This document shows, in pieces, positions 56,187 to 64,000 of a DNA stretch of 64,000 nucleotides. The position numbers and the translations under genes are program-made. The stretch comes from Paguma larvata (Eukaryota > Chordata > Mammalia > Carnivora > Viverridae): NCBI GenBank assembly GCA_030068075.1, contig CM057841.1, forward strand, positions 7,511,565 to 7,575,564, read 5' to 3'. The notes below the pieces were generated by a model. It ran no database searches and had not been told where the DNA came from. It saw only the letters and a program-made list of their open reading frames with translations. The first letter of the stretch is position 1, and each line of letters opens with the position of its first letter.

Positions 56187-58237
56187 TTAATGTAATTTGT
56201 TGTCAAATTGGCTAACATACAGTGTGTACAGTGTGCTCTTGGTTTTTTGGGGGTAGATTCCCATGGTTCGTCGCTTACATATGACACTCAGTGCTCATCC
56301 CAACAAGTGCCCTCCTCAGTGCCCATCACCCATTTTCCCCTCTCCCTGACTCACCCTCCCCCACCAACCCTCACTTTGTTCTCTATTTAAGAGTATGATA
56401 CTTAGTTTTTAAATGTGTTGAGACTTGAGCCCTGGCCTCGTATGTGATGAATTTTTGGAAATATTTCCTGGAGGCTTAAGAGGAATGTGTGTTTTCTATT
56501 TCTTAAATTCTGCATAAGATTATTTGGCTAGTGCGTTGACTGTATTGTTCAAATCCAAATCTTTACTAATAGGTCTTTCTGATCAATGTTTGAGACAGGT
56601 GAGTTGAAATCTTACATTTGGGCAGTGTATTTGTCCATTTTTCCCTGTAGTTCTAGCAAATATATTTCTTTTTTTTTAATTTTTTGAATATTTATTTTTG
56701 AGACAGAGACAGGGTGCAAGCGGGGAAGGGGCAGAGAGGAAGGGAGACACAGAATCAAAAGCAGGTTCCAGCCTCTGAGCTGTCAGCATAGAGCCCGTCA
56801 CGGGGCTCGAACTCATGAACCATGAGCTTATGACCTGAGCCAAAGTCAGACCCTTAACTGACTGAGCCACCCAGGTGCAAGCAAATATATTTCTTATATT
56901 TGATGTACTTTTAAGCTACAACCACATATTGCAGAAATACTGTATCCTCTCAGTGAACTGAACATTTGATCACACTGTAGTGATCCTCTCTGTCCCTATT
57001 GATTGATACTTTTTAAAAGTCTATTTGGTTGGATCTTAATTTACATACACCAGTTTGTCGTTGATTAGTGAGATATCTGATATAGTTCCATCCTTTGTTC
57101 CTCCAACATTTTATTTATGCTTTGGCAGTGATTTTTGTACACAGAATACAACCAGGATTTCAAGAATCCAATTTCATGTCCTCTATTTGTGTTTACTGAT
57201 GCATCTGGTTATTGATACGTGCGGATTTATTTCTCTTATTTTACCTTTTCCTTTCACTTTGTTCCATTTTTTTTCAGTATTTCATTTTCTCCTTAAAAAA
57301 ATTAATATCTCTCTTACACCCAACAAAAAACTTTAGTGTGTTTTTATATATCTCTTGCTCTCCTTTTCTTCCACCTTCCACAAGGTTGATGCTTTTTCTA
57401 GATCTTCATTTTTCATTCTGGGTTGTTAACAAACATACTTAACATTTTTCTATTCTTTGGGCTTGTGTTTAATGCACAGCTAACACATTTTACTGAGGTA
57501 CTCTGCCTTGATACTCCAGATTTATTGAAGCATGAAAAAGTGTTACTTTTATTTGAATTCTTCCTCCCAAAGTGTTTTCTGTTTGGGCTTTCTTGTATTA
57601 AGACTTCTGAGGACTTGTGTGTTTGAAAACATTTATTTAATGTTCCTACATTTGAATTTCATGTGGTAGGATATGGATTCTAAGAGCAAAGTGATTTTCT
57701 TTTGATGCTTTATTTATTTTTTAATTTTTCTTTAAGGTAATCTCTACACCCAACGTGGGGCTTAAGCTCACAACCCTGAGATCAAGAGTCACATGCTCCA
57801 CCAACTGAGCCAGCCAGGCACCCACTTCTTTCAATGCTTTAAACACTGTACTCTAGGGGCGCCTGTGTGGCTCAGTTGGTTAAGCATCTGACTCTTGGTT
57901 TGGACTCAGGTCATGATCTCATGGTTCGTGGATTCGAGCTCTGACAGCACAAACTGGTTGGGATTCTCTGTCTCCCTCTCTCTGTCCCTCCCCAGCTCAT
58001 GCTCTCTGTCTCTGTCTCTCTCTCTCTCTCTTAAAATAAATAAATAAACATAAAAACAAAATAAAATGGTACTCTATCATTTCTTGTACCCCGTGTTGCT
58101 GTTAAGAAATCTTAAATCTGGGAGCACTTGGGTGGCTCATTTGGTTGAGCAACTGACTCTTGGTCTTGGCTCAGGTCATGATCCTAGGGTCATGGGATCA
58201 AGCCCTGCCTCAGGCTCCATGCATGGAGCCTGCTTAG

Positions 58238-58294
<57 letters not shown>

Positions 58295-59491
58295 CCTCCC
58301 TCTCCCCTTCTTCCACACTTTCTCTCTCTTCAATAATTTTTTTAAATCTTAAGTTTGTCCAAATCTTACGCATTTGCAGGTAATCCACTAATTCTTTCTG
58401 GAAACTTTTACACTTTCCCTTTGGTTTTACACCAACGGCACTGAGCCTGATGTGAGGCTCAAACTCATGAACCATGAGATCATGACCTGAGCCGAAACCA
58501 AGAGTCAGACACTTAACCAACTGAGCCACCCAGGCACCCCTGGTTTTGATATTCTAAAAATTTACTATACTGTATTGGAGTGTGAGGTTTTCCTGGTCTT
58601 TTTTCTTGTGCTTGTGGGCCCTTTCAGCTGAGATGGTTTATCTTTCTTCAATTCAATTTTACCTCCACTATTTTTGTTCAAATATTTTCTCCTCTTTTTA
58701 TTTCCAATAACACAGCAGGCCTGAGTTTGGTTCCTGGCTCTGTCTGTTACTAGATGAGTAACCTTGGGCAAGTTACTCCACCTCCCCCTGCACCTCAGTC
58801 TACCTTATTTGTAAAATGGGGATAATAAATATCATTCATACTGTTTTGCGTGTGTGTATGTGTGTGTGTGTGTGATGATTAAATGCAATTAGTAAGCCTT
58901 CAATATGGACTAATCAGTCATAGGAATATGGAATTTTAAATGGATGAGTGAGGGGCATCTGGGTGGCTCAGTCGATTAGGTGTCTGACTCTTGATTTCAG
59001 GTCAGGTCATGACCTCATGGGTTGTGAGTTCAAGTCCAGCATCAGGCTCCACACTGTTAACTTGGGATTCTCTCTCTCCCTCTTTCTGTCTCTCTCTCTA
59101 GCCCTCCCCTGCTCTCTCTCTCTCCCTCAAAATAAGTAAACATAAAAAAAACAAATGGATGAGTGAATCGTTGAGGTCACAGGAAATGTGTGTGAATAGG
59201 AAGATGAATTGGACGAGTGTCCCATTAGCCCACTTCCCCTGGCGGGGGACCACGTCTGCCTCTTTCCTTCTCTGACTCTCTTGTTTCTGTTTCACTCAGG
59301 GTTCCAAGAGGAAGCCCCAGCCAGACAGCACCCCAGACCAAGCGACCCCTGCCGGGGATGCCCCTCCCTCTGGGGAGCAACAGGAGCTCCATTACGCCTC
59401 GTTCAGCTTTCACGGGATGAAGATGAGGGAACCTCAGGACCAGGAGGCCACCGTCATTAGCGAGTACTCAGAGATCAGGACAAGCAAGTGA
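44166..59491 (+). CDS. SIGLEC5: Siglec copy C: SIGLEC5-like inhibitory receptor, 9 exons, broken by two 1-nt frameshifts as read
   Basis: Exons 44166-44202, 44281-44664, 44881-45160, 45340-45387, 45922-46180, 46274-46561, 46772-46868, 48357-48438 and 59300-59491, all with GT-AG introns. Domains: signal peptide, V-set with Arg119 (44,598-44,600), C2-set, linker, C2-set, a third C2-set ([20 protein letters not shown]), membrane segment ([13 protein letters not shown]), then a VKARRKQ tail. The tail motifs LHYASF and [10 protein letters not shown] align with the human Siglec-5 ITIM and ITIM-like sites. Exons 3 and 5 are 280 and 259 nt, against 279 and 258 in A and B. Each has one extra base, giving TGA at 46,046-46,048 after about 291 codons. 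Without those two bases the length would be 554 aa, close to human Siglec-5 (551). Exons after the lesions stay open and spliceable, so this is either a recent null or pseudogene or an assembly artefact. Confidence 0.85.
45104..45106 (+). other. frameshift 1 in copy C (exon 3, extra G)
   Basis: Copy C reads CAGGTGGGAAGTGCC where copy A reads CAGGTGGAAGTGCC. The extra G makes the exon 280 nt and shifts the frame to read [12 protein letters not shown]. Confidence 0.9.
45340..45387 (+). CDS. SIGLEC5: copy C exon 4, 48-nt linker
   Basis: Normal frame [16 protein letters not shown]; phase 1 at both ends as in A and B. It is the last exon shared with the SIGLEC14-like copies. Confidence 0.8.
46030..46036 (+). 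other. frameshift 2 in copy C (exon 5, extra G or T)
   Basis: GGGGGTT within CCGGGGGTTCCCCGCC has one base too many. The frame before reads LSWFRG and the frame after reads [13 protein letters not shown], both matching the family only if one base is removed. Exon length 259 nt against 258 expected. Confidence 0.88.
47236..47430 (-). repeat. CAN-SINE, intron 7 of copy C
   Basis: Minus copy with a poly-A-rich left flank; the tRNA part is shortened (GACCTGAGCCTTCTGAGTCA). Confidence 0.85.
47545..47574. repeat. (GTTT)n microsatellite
   Basis: Seven near-perfect TTTG units. Confidence 0.85.
47705..47890 (-). repeat. CAN-SINE, intron 7 of copy C
   Basis: Minus copy, shortened middle (CAAGCAGCAGAGAGCCTGAT). 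Confidence 0.83.
47910..48143 (-). repeat. CAN-SINE with (GA)n expansion
   Basis: Contains a GA run at about 47,937-47,979; head at 48,125-48,143. Confidence 0.88.
48740..49170 (-). repeat. LINE-2-like fragment, intron 8 of copy C
   Basis: CCAGCCACAATGGCCTTCTC, CACTGGAAATGCCCTCCTGT and TTTGCCGGCAGGGGCTGC follow the antisense L2 3' end. Old and diverged. Confidence 0.5.
49998..50175 (+). repeat. CAN-SINE, intron 8 of copy C
   Basis: Flanked by copies of CCTGGTCCC (about 49,989 and 50,188), a short target-site duplication. Confidence 0.87.
50400..50626 (-). repeat. CAN-SINE, intron 8 of copy C
   Basis: Full-length minus copy flanked by CTTTTCTCT-like repeats. Confidence 0.87.
50655..50860 (-). 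repeat. CAN-SINE, intron 8 of copy C
   Basis: Minus copy adjacent to the previous one; flanked by TAATCTT-type sequence at 50,859. Confidence 0.86.
50935..51122 (-). repeat. CAN-SINE, middle deleted
   Basis: Lacks the segment between GGGGCAGGGGC and TGCACTGTCAG. Confidence 0.84.
51868..51985 (+). repeat. short tRNA-only SINE
   Basis: GGGGGCCTGGCTGGCTCAGT head; tail of AATAAACTTAAAAA units. Confidence 0.8.
52385..52593 (-). repeat. CAN-SINE, intron 8 of copy C
   Basis: Head at GAGCCACCCAGGCGCCCC (52,574-52,591); a GA-rich run to its left belongs to an older copy. Confidence 0.87.
53050..53145 (+). repeat. short tRNA-only SINE
   Basis: GGGGCACCTGACTGGCTCAG head, ending GGAACCTACTTAAAAAAT. 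Confidence 0.8.
53231..53802 (-). pseudogene. RPL10: RPL10 retrocopy, 5'-truncated, with a retained intron segment
   Basis: Minus strand. From 53,610 down the sequence matches ribosomal protein L10 coding ([20 protein letters not shown], then [33 protein letters not shown]). It continues through a frameshifted C-terminus and 3' UTR with AATAAA (complement at about 53,256-53,261) to a short poly-A at the 53,231 side. Upstream of 53,610 it is not L10 exon. It runs into an intron ending CCAATCTAG, a proper splice acceptor, containing a SNORA70-like segment. Both ends carry the same 18 bp (53,213-53,230 and 53,803-53,820), the mark of L1-mediated insertion. Deletions near 53,380 break the frame. 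Confidence 0.9.
53669..53801 (-). ncRNA. SNORA70: retroposed H/ACA snoRNA copy resembling SNORA70 (U70)
   Basis: Read on the minus strand, the 133-nt segment starts GCAGCCAATTAAGC, whose GCAGCCA can pair with TGGCTGC about 50 nt later (first hairpin). It ends GGAGACAGCC, with ACA three bases from the 3' end as H/ACA boxes require. SNORA70 is hosted in an RPL10 intron, which fits the adjoining L10 exon. The H box (ANANNA) is not clearly intact, so activity is doubtful. Identification from memory. Confidence 0.68.
54350..54540 (+). repeat. CAN-SINE, intron 8 of copy C
   Basis: Plus copy with a shortened middle (TTACAGTGTAGAGCCTGC). Confidence 0.87.
54553..54775 (+). repeat. CAN-SINE, intron 8 of copy C
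   Basis: Plus copy directly after the previous SINE tail; head mutated to GGGGTTACTGAGTGGC. Confidence 0.87.
55012..55212 (+). repeat. CAN-SINE, young-looking
   Basis: Close to the apparent consensus, with CpGs retained (GCCGCCGACTTCGGCTC). Flanked by ATTTACTTATG and AAATACTTATT, a likely target duplication. Confidence 0.9.
55225..55432 (-). repeat. CAN-SINE, diverged
   Basis: The young copy at 55,012 sits at its tail end; contains (GA)n at 55,279-55,305. Confidence 0.84.
55433..55535 (-). repeat. short tRNA-only SINE
   Basis: TTTAAGTAAGCTCTACACCC through GAGCCAGCCGGACGCCCC. Confidence 0.8.
56150..56395 (-). mobile_element. L1 3' end insertion with target-site duplication
   Basis: Minus-strand L1 3' UTR of about 245 bp with a TTTA-repeat tail. 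It is flanked by TGATACTTAGT at 56,139-56,149 and 56,396-56,406, so it is a severely 5'-truncated insertion into the older L1. Confidence 0.85.
56660..56878 (-). repeat. CAN-SINE, intron 8 of copy C
   Basis: Flanked by AGCAAATATATTTCTT on both sides (about 56,655 and 56,879), a clear target-site duplication. Confidence 0.9.
57705..57825 (-). repeat. short tRNA-only SINE
   Basis: TTTAAGGTAATCTCTACACC through GAGCCAGCCAGGCACCCA. Confidence 0.8.
57856..58040 (+). repeat. CAN-SINE, shortened
   Basis: Flanked by ACTGTACTCTA (57,845) and GGTACTCTATC (58,067), a possible target duplication. Confidence 0.85.
58118..58340 (+). repeat. CAN-SINE with (CT)n expansion
   Basis: CT microsatellite at about 58,239-58,290. 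Confidence 0.85.
58435..58541 (-). repeat. CAN-SINE, head half
   Basis: Only the tRNA part (GGCACTGAGCCTGATGTGAG to GAGCCACCCAGGCACCCC). Confidence 0.82.
58705..58920 (+). repeat. MIR SINE with (TG)n
   Basis: AACCTTGGGCAAGTTACTCC and TTGTAAAATGGGGATAATAA are MIR core phrases. A TG microsatellite (about 58,848-58,873) lies inside it. Confidence 0.75.
58950..59140 (+). repeat. CAN-SINE just upstream of the last coding exon
   Basis: Flanked by AAATGGATGAGTGA on both sides (about 58,938 and 59,153), a 14-bp target-site duplication. It lies about 160 bp before exon 9 of copy C. Confidence 0.9.
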
Positions 59492-59639
59492 GGGCTGCCT
59501 GGAGCTCAGTGCTGGCCTGAGGAATCCCAGCCCTGGGGGAAGAGGAGAAGTCGGGCACCAACTGATGAAGCTCGTGGAGCCCGGTGGCAGTATGAAAGAG
59601 CAGGACTGTCCTAGTGCCCGGGGGTAGAGCAGATATGGG

Positions 59640-59745
59640 CCCAAACGCAGGCCGTCGAGCAAGTCACTTCATCTCTCCGTGCTTCGGGTTCCCATTCCAT
59701 AAACCAGAGATCATGCCTTAAAGGTGGTTGTGAACAGTAAAGAAA
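59640..59745 (+). repeat. MIR SINE fragment
   Basis: CAAGTCACTTCATCTCTCCG and the following CATAAACC(A)GAGATCAT fit the MIR core and 3' part. Confidence 0.5.
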
Positions 59746-60556
59746 TTAACACACAGAGATCAGCCAACAGAGGTCCTGTGGCACCATGGGGGCTCAGTGA
59801 CTACTGATCTCTCTTCTTTGGACAGAAAGGTCCTGATGGAAAGTTACCCGAGGACAGAGGGTGACCAGGCCCAGGGCACACGGTAGCAGCCAGCTGGTGT
59901 CATTCTCCTTCAGAGCCTCCCCAGGGAAAGACCAGCCCCTCAGCCTGGCTTTTGGTTTCACAATACAGCATCTTATCATCTCTGTGGGGTCTTCTCCTCA
60001 TCCCACTTGTCCCTGTCAATTCTTCCAGCACATTCTGTCGCCTCCTGACCTCCAGTCCCTTTCCCGTCTCATTTATGGGCCCCACAGGGATCTGTCCAAC
60101 AGCCAGAGAGCTGACCCTGAATCTCCTGCATAAACCCACTCAAGGCTCCCTAGGCTTAGACAAGACATCACAAGCATCTACCCCCGCCCCCAGCATTTAA
60201 AGTCCACCAACACCCCCACCCCTGCTATCTACTGTTGGAAAAGAAACAAGGGGCCCCAAATGGAGGGAGGTATTTGCCACCATGACAGCAAACCAAAGAC
60301 TCACTGCAATTTCAACCTGTCTCAGAAATGTGACCTTTAAACAGCCAGTCCGAAATTTCCTGATCAGCACCAGTGAGGTCACCTGCAGGATGAGATCTTC
60401 CCCGGAAAAGATGGCCCAATCTGAAAAAAAAAAATCCTTTCTTTTGAGAATACTTCCTCGTGTCACCCTCCTGCCTATAAACACCTTCCACTACTTACAG
60501 CTCCTCAGAGCGCCCGTCTCCTTCCTGGAAGGGATGTGGCCAGATTCATGAGTCTG

Positions 60557-60562
60557 AATAAA
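60557..60562 (+). terminator. candidate poly-A signal of copy C
   Basis: AATAAA about 1.07 kb past the stop, immediately before a SINE. Confidence 0.5.
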
Positions 60563-60604
60563 GCCAATTACATGCCCAGATTTCCTCAGTTGAATTTTTA
60601 TTCT

Positions 60605-60768
60605 TTTTTATAAATGTTTATTTATTTTTTAGACAGTGTGTGAGCGAGGGAGGGGCAGAGAGAAAGGGGGAGACAGAATTCAAAGCGGGCTCTACGCCGA
60701 GAACTGGATGTGAGGCTCAAACTCATGAACTGTGAGATCACGACCTGAGCTGAGCCAACCAGGCGCCT
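60605..60768 (-). repeat. CAN-SINE, shortened
   Basis: Flanked by TTGAATTTTTATTCTT (60,591) and TGAATTTTTATTCTT (60,773), a 15-bp target-site duplication. Confidence 0.9.
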
Positions 60769-60774
60769 TGGATG

Positions 60775-61069
60775 AATTTTTATTCTTCAGCACTGCTCAT
60801 CTGTGCTCCTCTGGCCTTTCCTCCTGCAACCTCTTTGTTGTTCTTACCTATGGCTGTGTAATTTGAGATCCTTCACCTGGAGGCCCTGCCTCTTTGCCTC
60901 ACCTGGGCCTTGGCTTGTCCTTCACCCCTGAGTCTTTGCACAGATCCGGGCAGACAGCCTGGACTAAAGGAAGAGCTCATATGTTCCCCTCCTCTAAAGT
61001 TGGACTAATTGATTTATTTTTCTGAAAGCACTAAAATGAAAACAGCCAAAACTTCTACCGGCAAGTTTT
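60775..61069. other. unassigned non-coding stretch
   Basis: No gene or recognised repeat. Confidence 0.4.
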
Positions 61070-61280
61070 TCTTTTTTTTTTTTTAATTTATTTATTTTGA
61101 GAGAGACAGAGACAGCAAGTTGGGGACGGGCAGAGAGAGGGAGAGAGAGAATCCCAAGAAGACTCCACACTGTCAGGGAGGAGCCCAATGCAGGGCTCGA
61201 ACCCACAAACTGTGAGATCATGACCTGAGCCGAAGTCAAGAGTTGGATGCTTAACCAGGTGAGCCTCCCAGGTGCCCTCA
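61070..61280 (-). repeat. CAN-SINE
   Basis: Minus copy flanked by GCAAGTTTTTC (61,059) and GCAAACTTTTCC (61,281), a likely target-site duplication. Confidence 0.87.
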
Positions 61281-61484
61281 GCAAACTTTTCCGATCCCAA
61301 GTGCCTGACACTAAGCTTTTGATCGCCGTACAAAAGAAAAGTTTTTCTAGGAGTGGAGCAAGAAAGTTATTAACTACAGGACAGGATTGTTTCAGACAAG
61401 GCTGCTCTCCATGTGTGTAGGGAGTTAAGGCCAGGGGTCTTCTCCTGCAGATGACCTCATCTTCCTTTGGGGGATGGAGGGGCC

Positions 61485-62035
61485 CTTGTGGCCGACTCTT
61501 TGGCACAGATTGACAATAGGCAAAGTATGGAAAGAGCCCAAATGTCCATCGATGGATGAATGGATAAAGAAGATGTGGTATATATGTATAGTGGAGTATT
61601 ACTCGGCAATCCAAAAGAATGAAATCTTGCCATTTGCAAGAATGTGGATAGAACTAGAGTGTATTATGCTAAGCAATAGTCAGAAAAGGACAAATATCAT
61701 ATGACTTCACTCATATGTGGAATTTAAGATACAAATCTTAAACAGGTGTTCAAACAGATGAACATAAGGGAAGGGAAGCAAAAATAATATAAAAATGGGG
61801 AAGCGGACAAAACATGAGACTCTTAAATATAGAGAACAAACTGAGGGTTGCTGGAGGGGCTGTGGGGGGTATGGGCTAAATGGGCAAGGAGCATTAAGGA
61901 GGACACTTGTTGGGATGAGCACTGGGTGTTGTATGTACGGCATGAATCACTGGATTCTACTCCTGAAATCGTCAGTGCACTATATGCTAACTAGCTTGGA
62001 TGTAAATTAAAAAAATAATAATAATTTTAAAAATT
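61485..62035 (+). mobile_element. LINE-1 3' end, sense
   Basis: End of ORF2 (GGAGTATTACTCGGCAATCC, GAATGAAATCTTGCCATTTG) then 3' UTR (GGATGAGCACTGGGTGTTGT) and an A-rich tail at 62,006-62,033. 5'-truncated, no intact ORF. Confidence 0.85.
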
Positions 62036-62069
62036 CCTGAGTGACCAGTTAAGACTATATTTCTGGGGG

Positions 62070-62530
62070 AGGATGAGCTCTTTAACCACCTCCACTTTGA
62101 CCTTAGTCTGCACTTTCTAATTGATTAAGTTCTTCTTTCCAGCGTATTTCTTCCCTCAGGCAAAAGACCTTGCAGGCAAAGCATCCCATGCTGGGAACCG
62201 AAACTACTCCCTCAAGCACTAAAAAGACTGCCCTGAACCAGCAAGACCCAGCATGACTGATCTCAAGACCATGATCAACCTGACCTTTACTGCCCAGCCG
62301 CATGTACCCACCGCCCTTCATCCCACATTTTCCTTATATAAACCTAGGAATATTTTCAACGCTCTGGAGACAGGGTGACATGTTAGTCCCGCGTCTTCCC
62401 CGGCGTTGGCCTCACTGGAGTAAATCTCTTTCTTGTTCCACCACTGCTTATGTCTCTGCCTTTGGATTTTGTCAGCGGCAAGTGGCCAACCTAGTCTGTT
62501 TGGGATCCCCGGAGTAGGTGTGCTTGCACC
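62070..62530 (+). mobile_element. LTR-like sequence
   Basis: Has LTR-like layout: a TATATAAACC box near 62,335, a downstream AGTAAATC signal near 62,419 and a GT-rich end. No flanking viral genes or clear TG...CA ends with target duplication; family not recognised. Confidence 0.35.
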
Positions 62531-63439
62531 TCTGTGCCCTGGTTATATGAGGTTGAAACTGCAGTTAGGTATGTGTTAACCTAAGTGACCGCATTTTGGG
62601 AATTTGGCCTAAGTGATGCCATTTTGGACCTGTGGGTTTTCTTTTCTATTTTGTCTTTTCTTTTCTTTTACTTTATTTTATTTTATTTTGTATTTTATTT
62701 TACTTTACTTTCTTTTTTAATTCCAGTATAGTTAACATACAATGTTATATTAATTTCAGCTGGTACAATGCAGTGATCCAACAGTTCTATATATTACTCA
62801 TTGCTCCTCATGAGGACAAGTGTACTCTGAATCCCCATCACCTATTTCCCCCAGCCTCCACCCACCTCCCCTCTGGTAGCCATCTGTTCATTCTCTAGAG
62901 TTAAGAGTCTGTTTTTTTGTTTGTCTCTTTTTTTTTCTTTGTTCATTTGTTTTGTTTCTTAAATTCCACATATGAGTAAAATCATATGGTATTTGTCTTT
63001 CTCTGACTGAATTATTTTGCTTAGCTTTATAACGTCTAGATTCATCCATGTTGTTGTAAATGACAAGATTTCATTCTTGTTTTTGGCTAAGTAATACTCC
63101 ATTGGACTTGTATACCATGTCTTCCTTACCTATTCGTCTCCGGATGAACACTTCTCTCCTCCTTAATTTGGCTATTGTAAATAATGCTGTAATAAACTTA
63201 GAGGTGCATATAGCTTTTGGAATTAGTGTTTTTATATTCTTTGGGTAAATGCGCATTAGTGGAATTACTGGATCATATGGTATTTCTATTTTTAATTTTT
63301 TTGAGGAACCTATATACTGTTCTCTCACTTTGGCTGTACCAGTTTGCATTCCCACTAACAGCTCATGAGGGTTTTTTTTTTCTCCACAGCCTCACCAACA
63401 CTCATTGTTTCTTGTGTTTTTGTTTTTTGTGTTTTTGTT

Positions 63440-63628
63440 TTTTTTTGAGAGAGAAAAAATGAGAATGCTAGTGGGGGACGGGCAGAGGGTGGGAGAGAGA
63501 GAATCTCAAGCAGGCTCCATGCCCAATGTGGAACCTGACATGGGGCTCGATCTCACAATAGGGAGATCATGACCTGAGCCGAAATCCGAAGTCGGACACT
63601 TAGCCAATTGAGCCACTCAGGCACCCCT
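63440..63628 (-). repeat. CAN-SINE
   Basis: Minus copy inside the antisense L1. Confidence 0.88.
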
Positions 63629-63634
63629 GTTTTT

Positions 63635-63742
63635 TTTTAAGTTTATTTTGTTTTAGTAATCTCTACACCCAACGTGGGGCTCTAACTCATGACACTGGGA
63701 TCAAGAATCATGTGCTCTTATGACTGAGCTAGTCAGGCACTC
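63635..63742 (-). repeat. short tRNA-only SINE
   Basis: AGTAATCTCTACACCCAACG through GAGCTAGTCAGGCACTC. Confidence 0.8.
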
Positions 63743-63784
63743 TTTTTGTTTTTTTATTTTAGCCATTCTGACAGGCATAAGGTG

Positions 63785-63787
<3 letters not shown>

Positions 63788-63826
<39 letters not shown>
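63788..63826. repeat. (GT)n microsatellite
   Basis: About 19 uninterrupted GT units, followed by a GA run. Confidence 0.95.
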
Positions 63827-63838
<12 letters not shown>

Positions 63839-63859
63839 AAGAGAGAGAGAGTGTGTGTG

Positions 63860-63970
63860 TGTTTTAAGATTTCATTTTTACATAATCTCTACACTCAACA
63901 TGAGGCTTGAACTCATAACCCCAAAATCAAGAACCTCATGCTCCACCAACAGAGCCAACCAAGTGCCCGG
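63860..63970 (-). repeat. short tRNA-only SINE
   Basis: TTTTAAGATTTCATTTTTAC through GAGCCAACCAAGTGCCCG. Confidence 0.78.
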
Positions 63971-64000
63971 GCTTTGTTTTATTTTGTTTTGTTTTAATCT

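Larger units (their letters stand above)
49390..57690 (-). mobile_element. old LINE-1, antisense, fills most of intron 8 of copy C
   Basis: Minus-strand L1 3' end and ORF2-like sequence, in blocks separated by SINEs: GGTTTTGATTTGCATCTCAT near 49,901, GACTGGAATTATATTGAATC near 51,595 and the TAGTTCTAATAATTTGTATG region near 52,980. No open ORF2 remains. It also hosts a younger L1 end (56,150) and the RPL10 retrocopy (53,231). Confidence 0.6.
59492..60580 (+). other. SIGLEC5: 3' UTR of Siglec copy C
   Basis: Follows the stop codon at 59,489-59,491 and runs to the first AATAAA signal. It contains a MIR fragment at 59,640-59,745. A second splice possibility (donor overlapping the stop, acceptor at 59,824-59,825) lies within it. 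No other gene seen. Confidence 0.5.
62700..63780 (-). mobile_element. LINE-1 3' end, antisense, with nested SINEs
   Basis: Minus-strand 3' UTR (AGTATAGTTAACATACAATG) followed by the ORF2 C-terminus at 63,071-63,355 (KIEIPYDPVIPLMRIYPKN). L1 sequence resumes after the two SINEs (AGCCATTCTGACAGGCATAA at 63,763). Confidence 0.82.

Noticed and set aside
63788..63850. GT/GA repeats, and the many GA, CT and TTTA runs, as possible CRISPR-like or regulatory arrays
   Set aside because: Simple microsatellites, mostly within SINE or L1 sequence; no spacers and no palindromic units.

Overview
The window is a felid-like carnivore genome segment. The evidence is dozens of tRNA-Lys-derived CAN-SINEs in both orientations, with a head such as GGCACCTGGGTGGCTCAG and an internal GCTGACAGCTCAGAGCC block, plus short tRNA-only SINEs and carnivore L1 3' ends. 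The species itself cannot be read from the sequence. The only genes I can support are a cluster of three CD33-related Siglec genes, all on the + strand, of the SIGLEC14/SIGLEC5 paired-receptor type.

Layout. (1) 1-15.48 kb has no gene: SINEs, L1 3' ends, old DNA transposons, an old LTR, and a decayed ERV with one LTR and an integrase relic. (2) 15.69-19.20 kb is Siglec copy A, SIGLEC14-like, seven exons, 385 aa, with an arginine in the membrane segment. (3) 19.2-29.3 kb is spacer 1, repeat-rich and carrying an antisense syntaxin-12 retropseudogene. (4) 29.33-32.89 kb is copy B, also SIGLEC14-like, 399 aa. (5) 32.9-44.1 kb is spacer 2, a diverged duplicate of spacer 1 with the same syntaxin-12 retropseudogene. 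(6) 44.17-59.49 kb is copy C, SIGLEC5-like, nine exons, with a third C2-set domain and a cytoplasmic tail carrying ITIM-like tyrosine motifs. (7) 59.5-64 kb is 3' UTR, L1, SINEs and an LTR-like stretch.

Gene relationships. Exons 1-4 of all three copies and their introns are nearly identical, then copy C parts from A and B abruptly inside intron 4 (about 45,460). This is the signature of paired receptors: similar sialic-acid-binding heads on an activating stem (A and B, expected to pair with DAP12 through the membrane arginine) or an inhibitory stem (C). As read, A and B are open end to end, while C carries two separate 1-nt insertions at G runs (exons 3 and 5). These cause a premature stop in exon 5. 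Either the inhibitory partner is a null allele or pseudogene, leaving an activating-only set, or both are assembly errors. Raw reads would settle it.

The last intron of copy C (10.9 kb) is built from an old antisense L1 riddled with SINEs. It also holds a chimeric RPL10 retrocopy that retains an intron segment resembling snoRNA SNORA70, flanked by an 18-bp target-site duplication.
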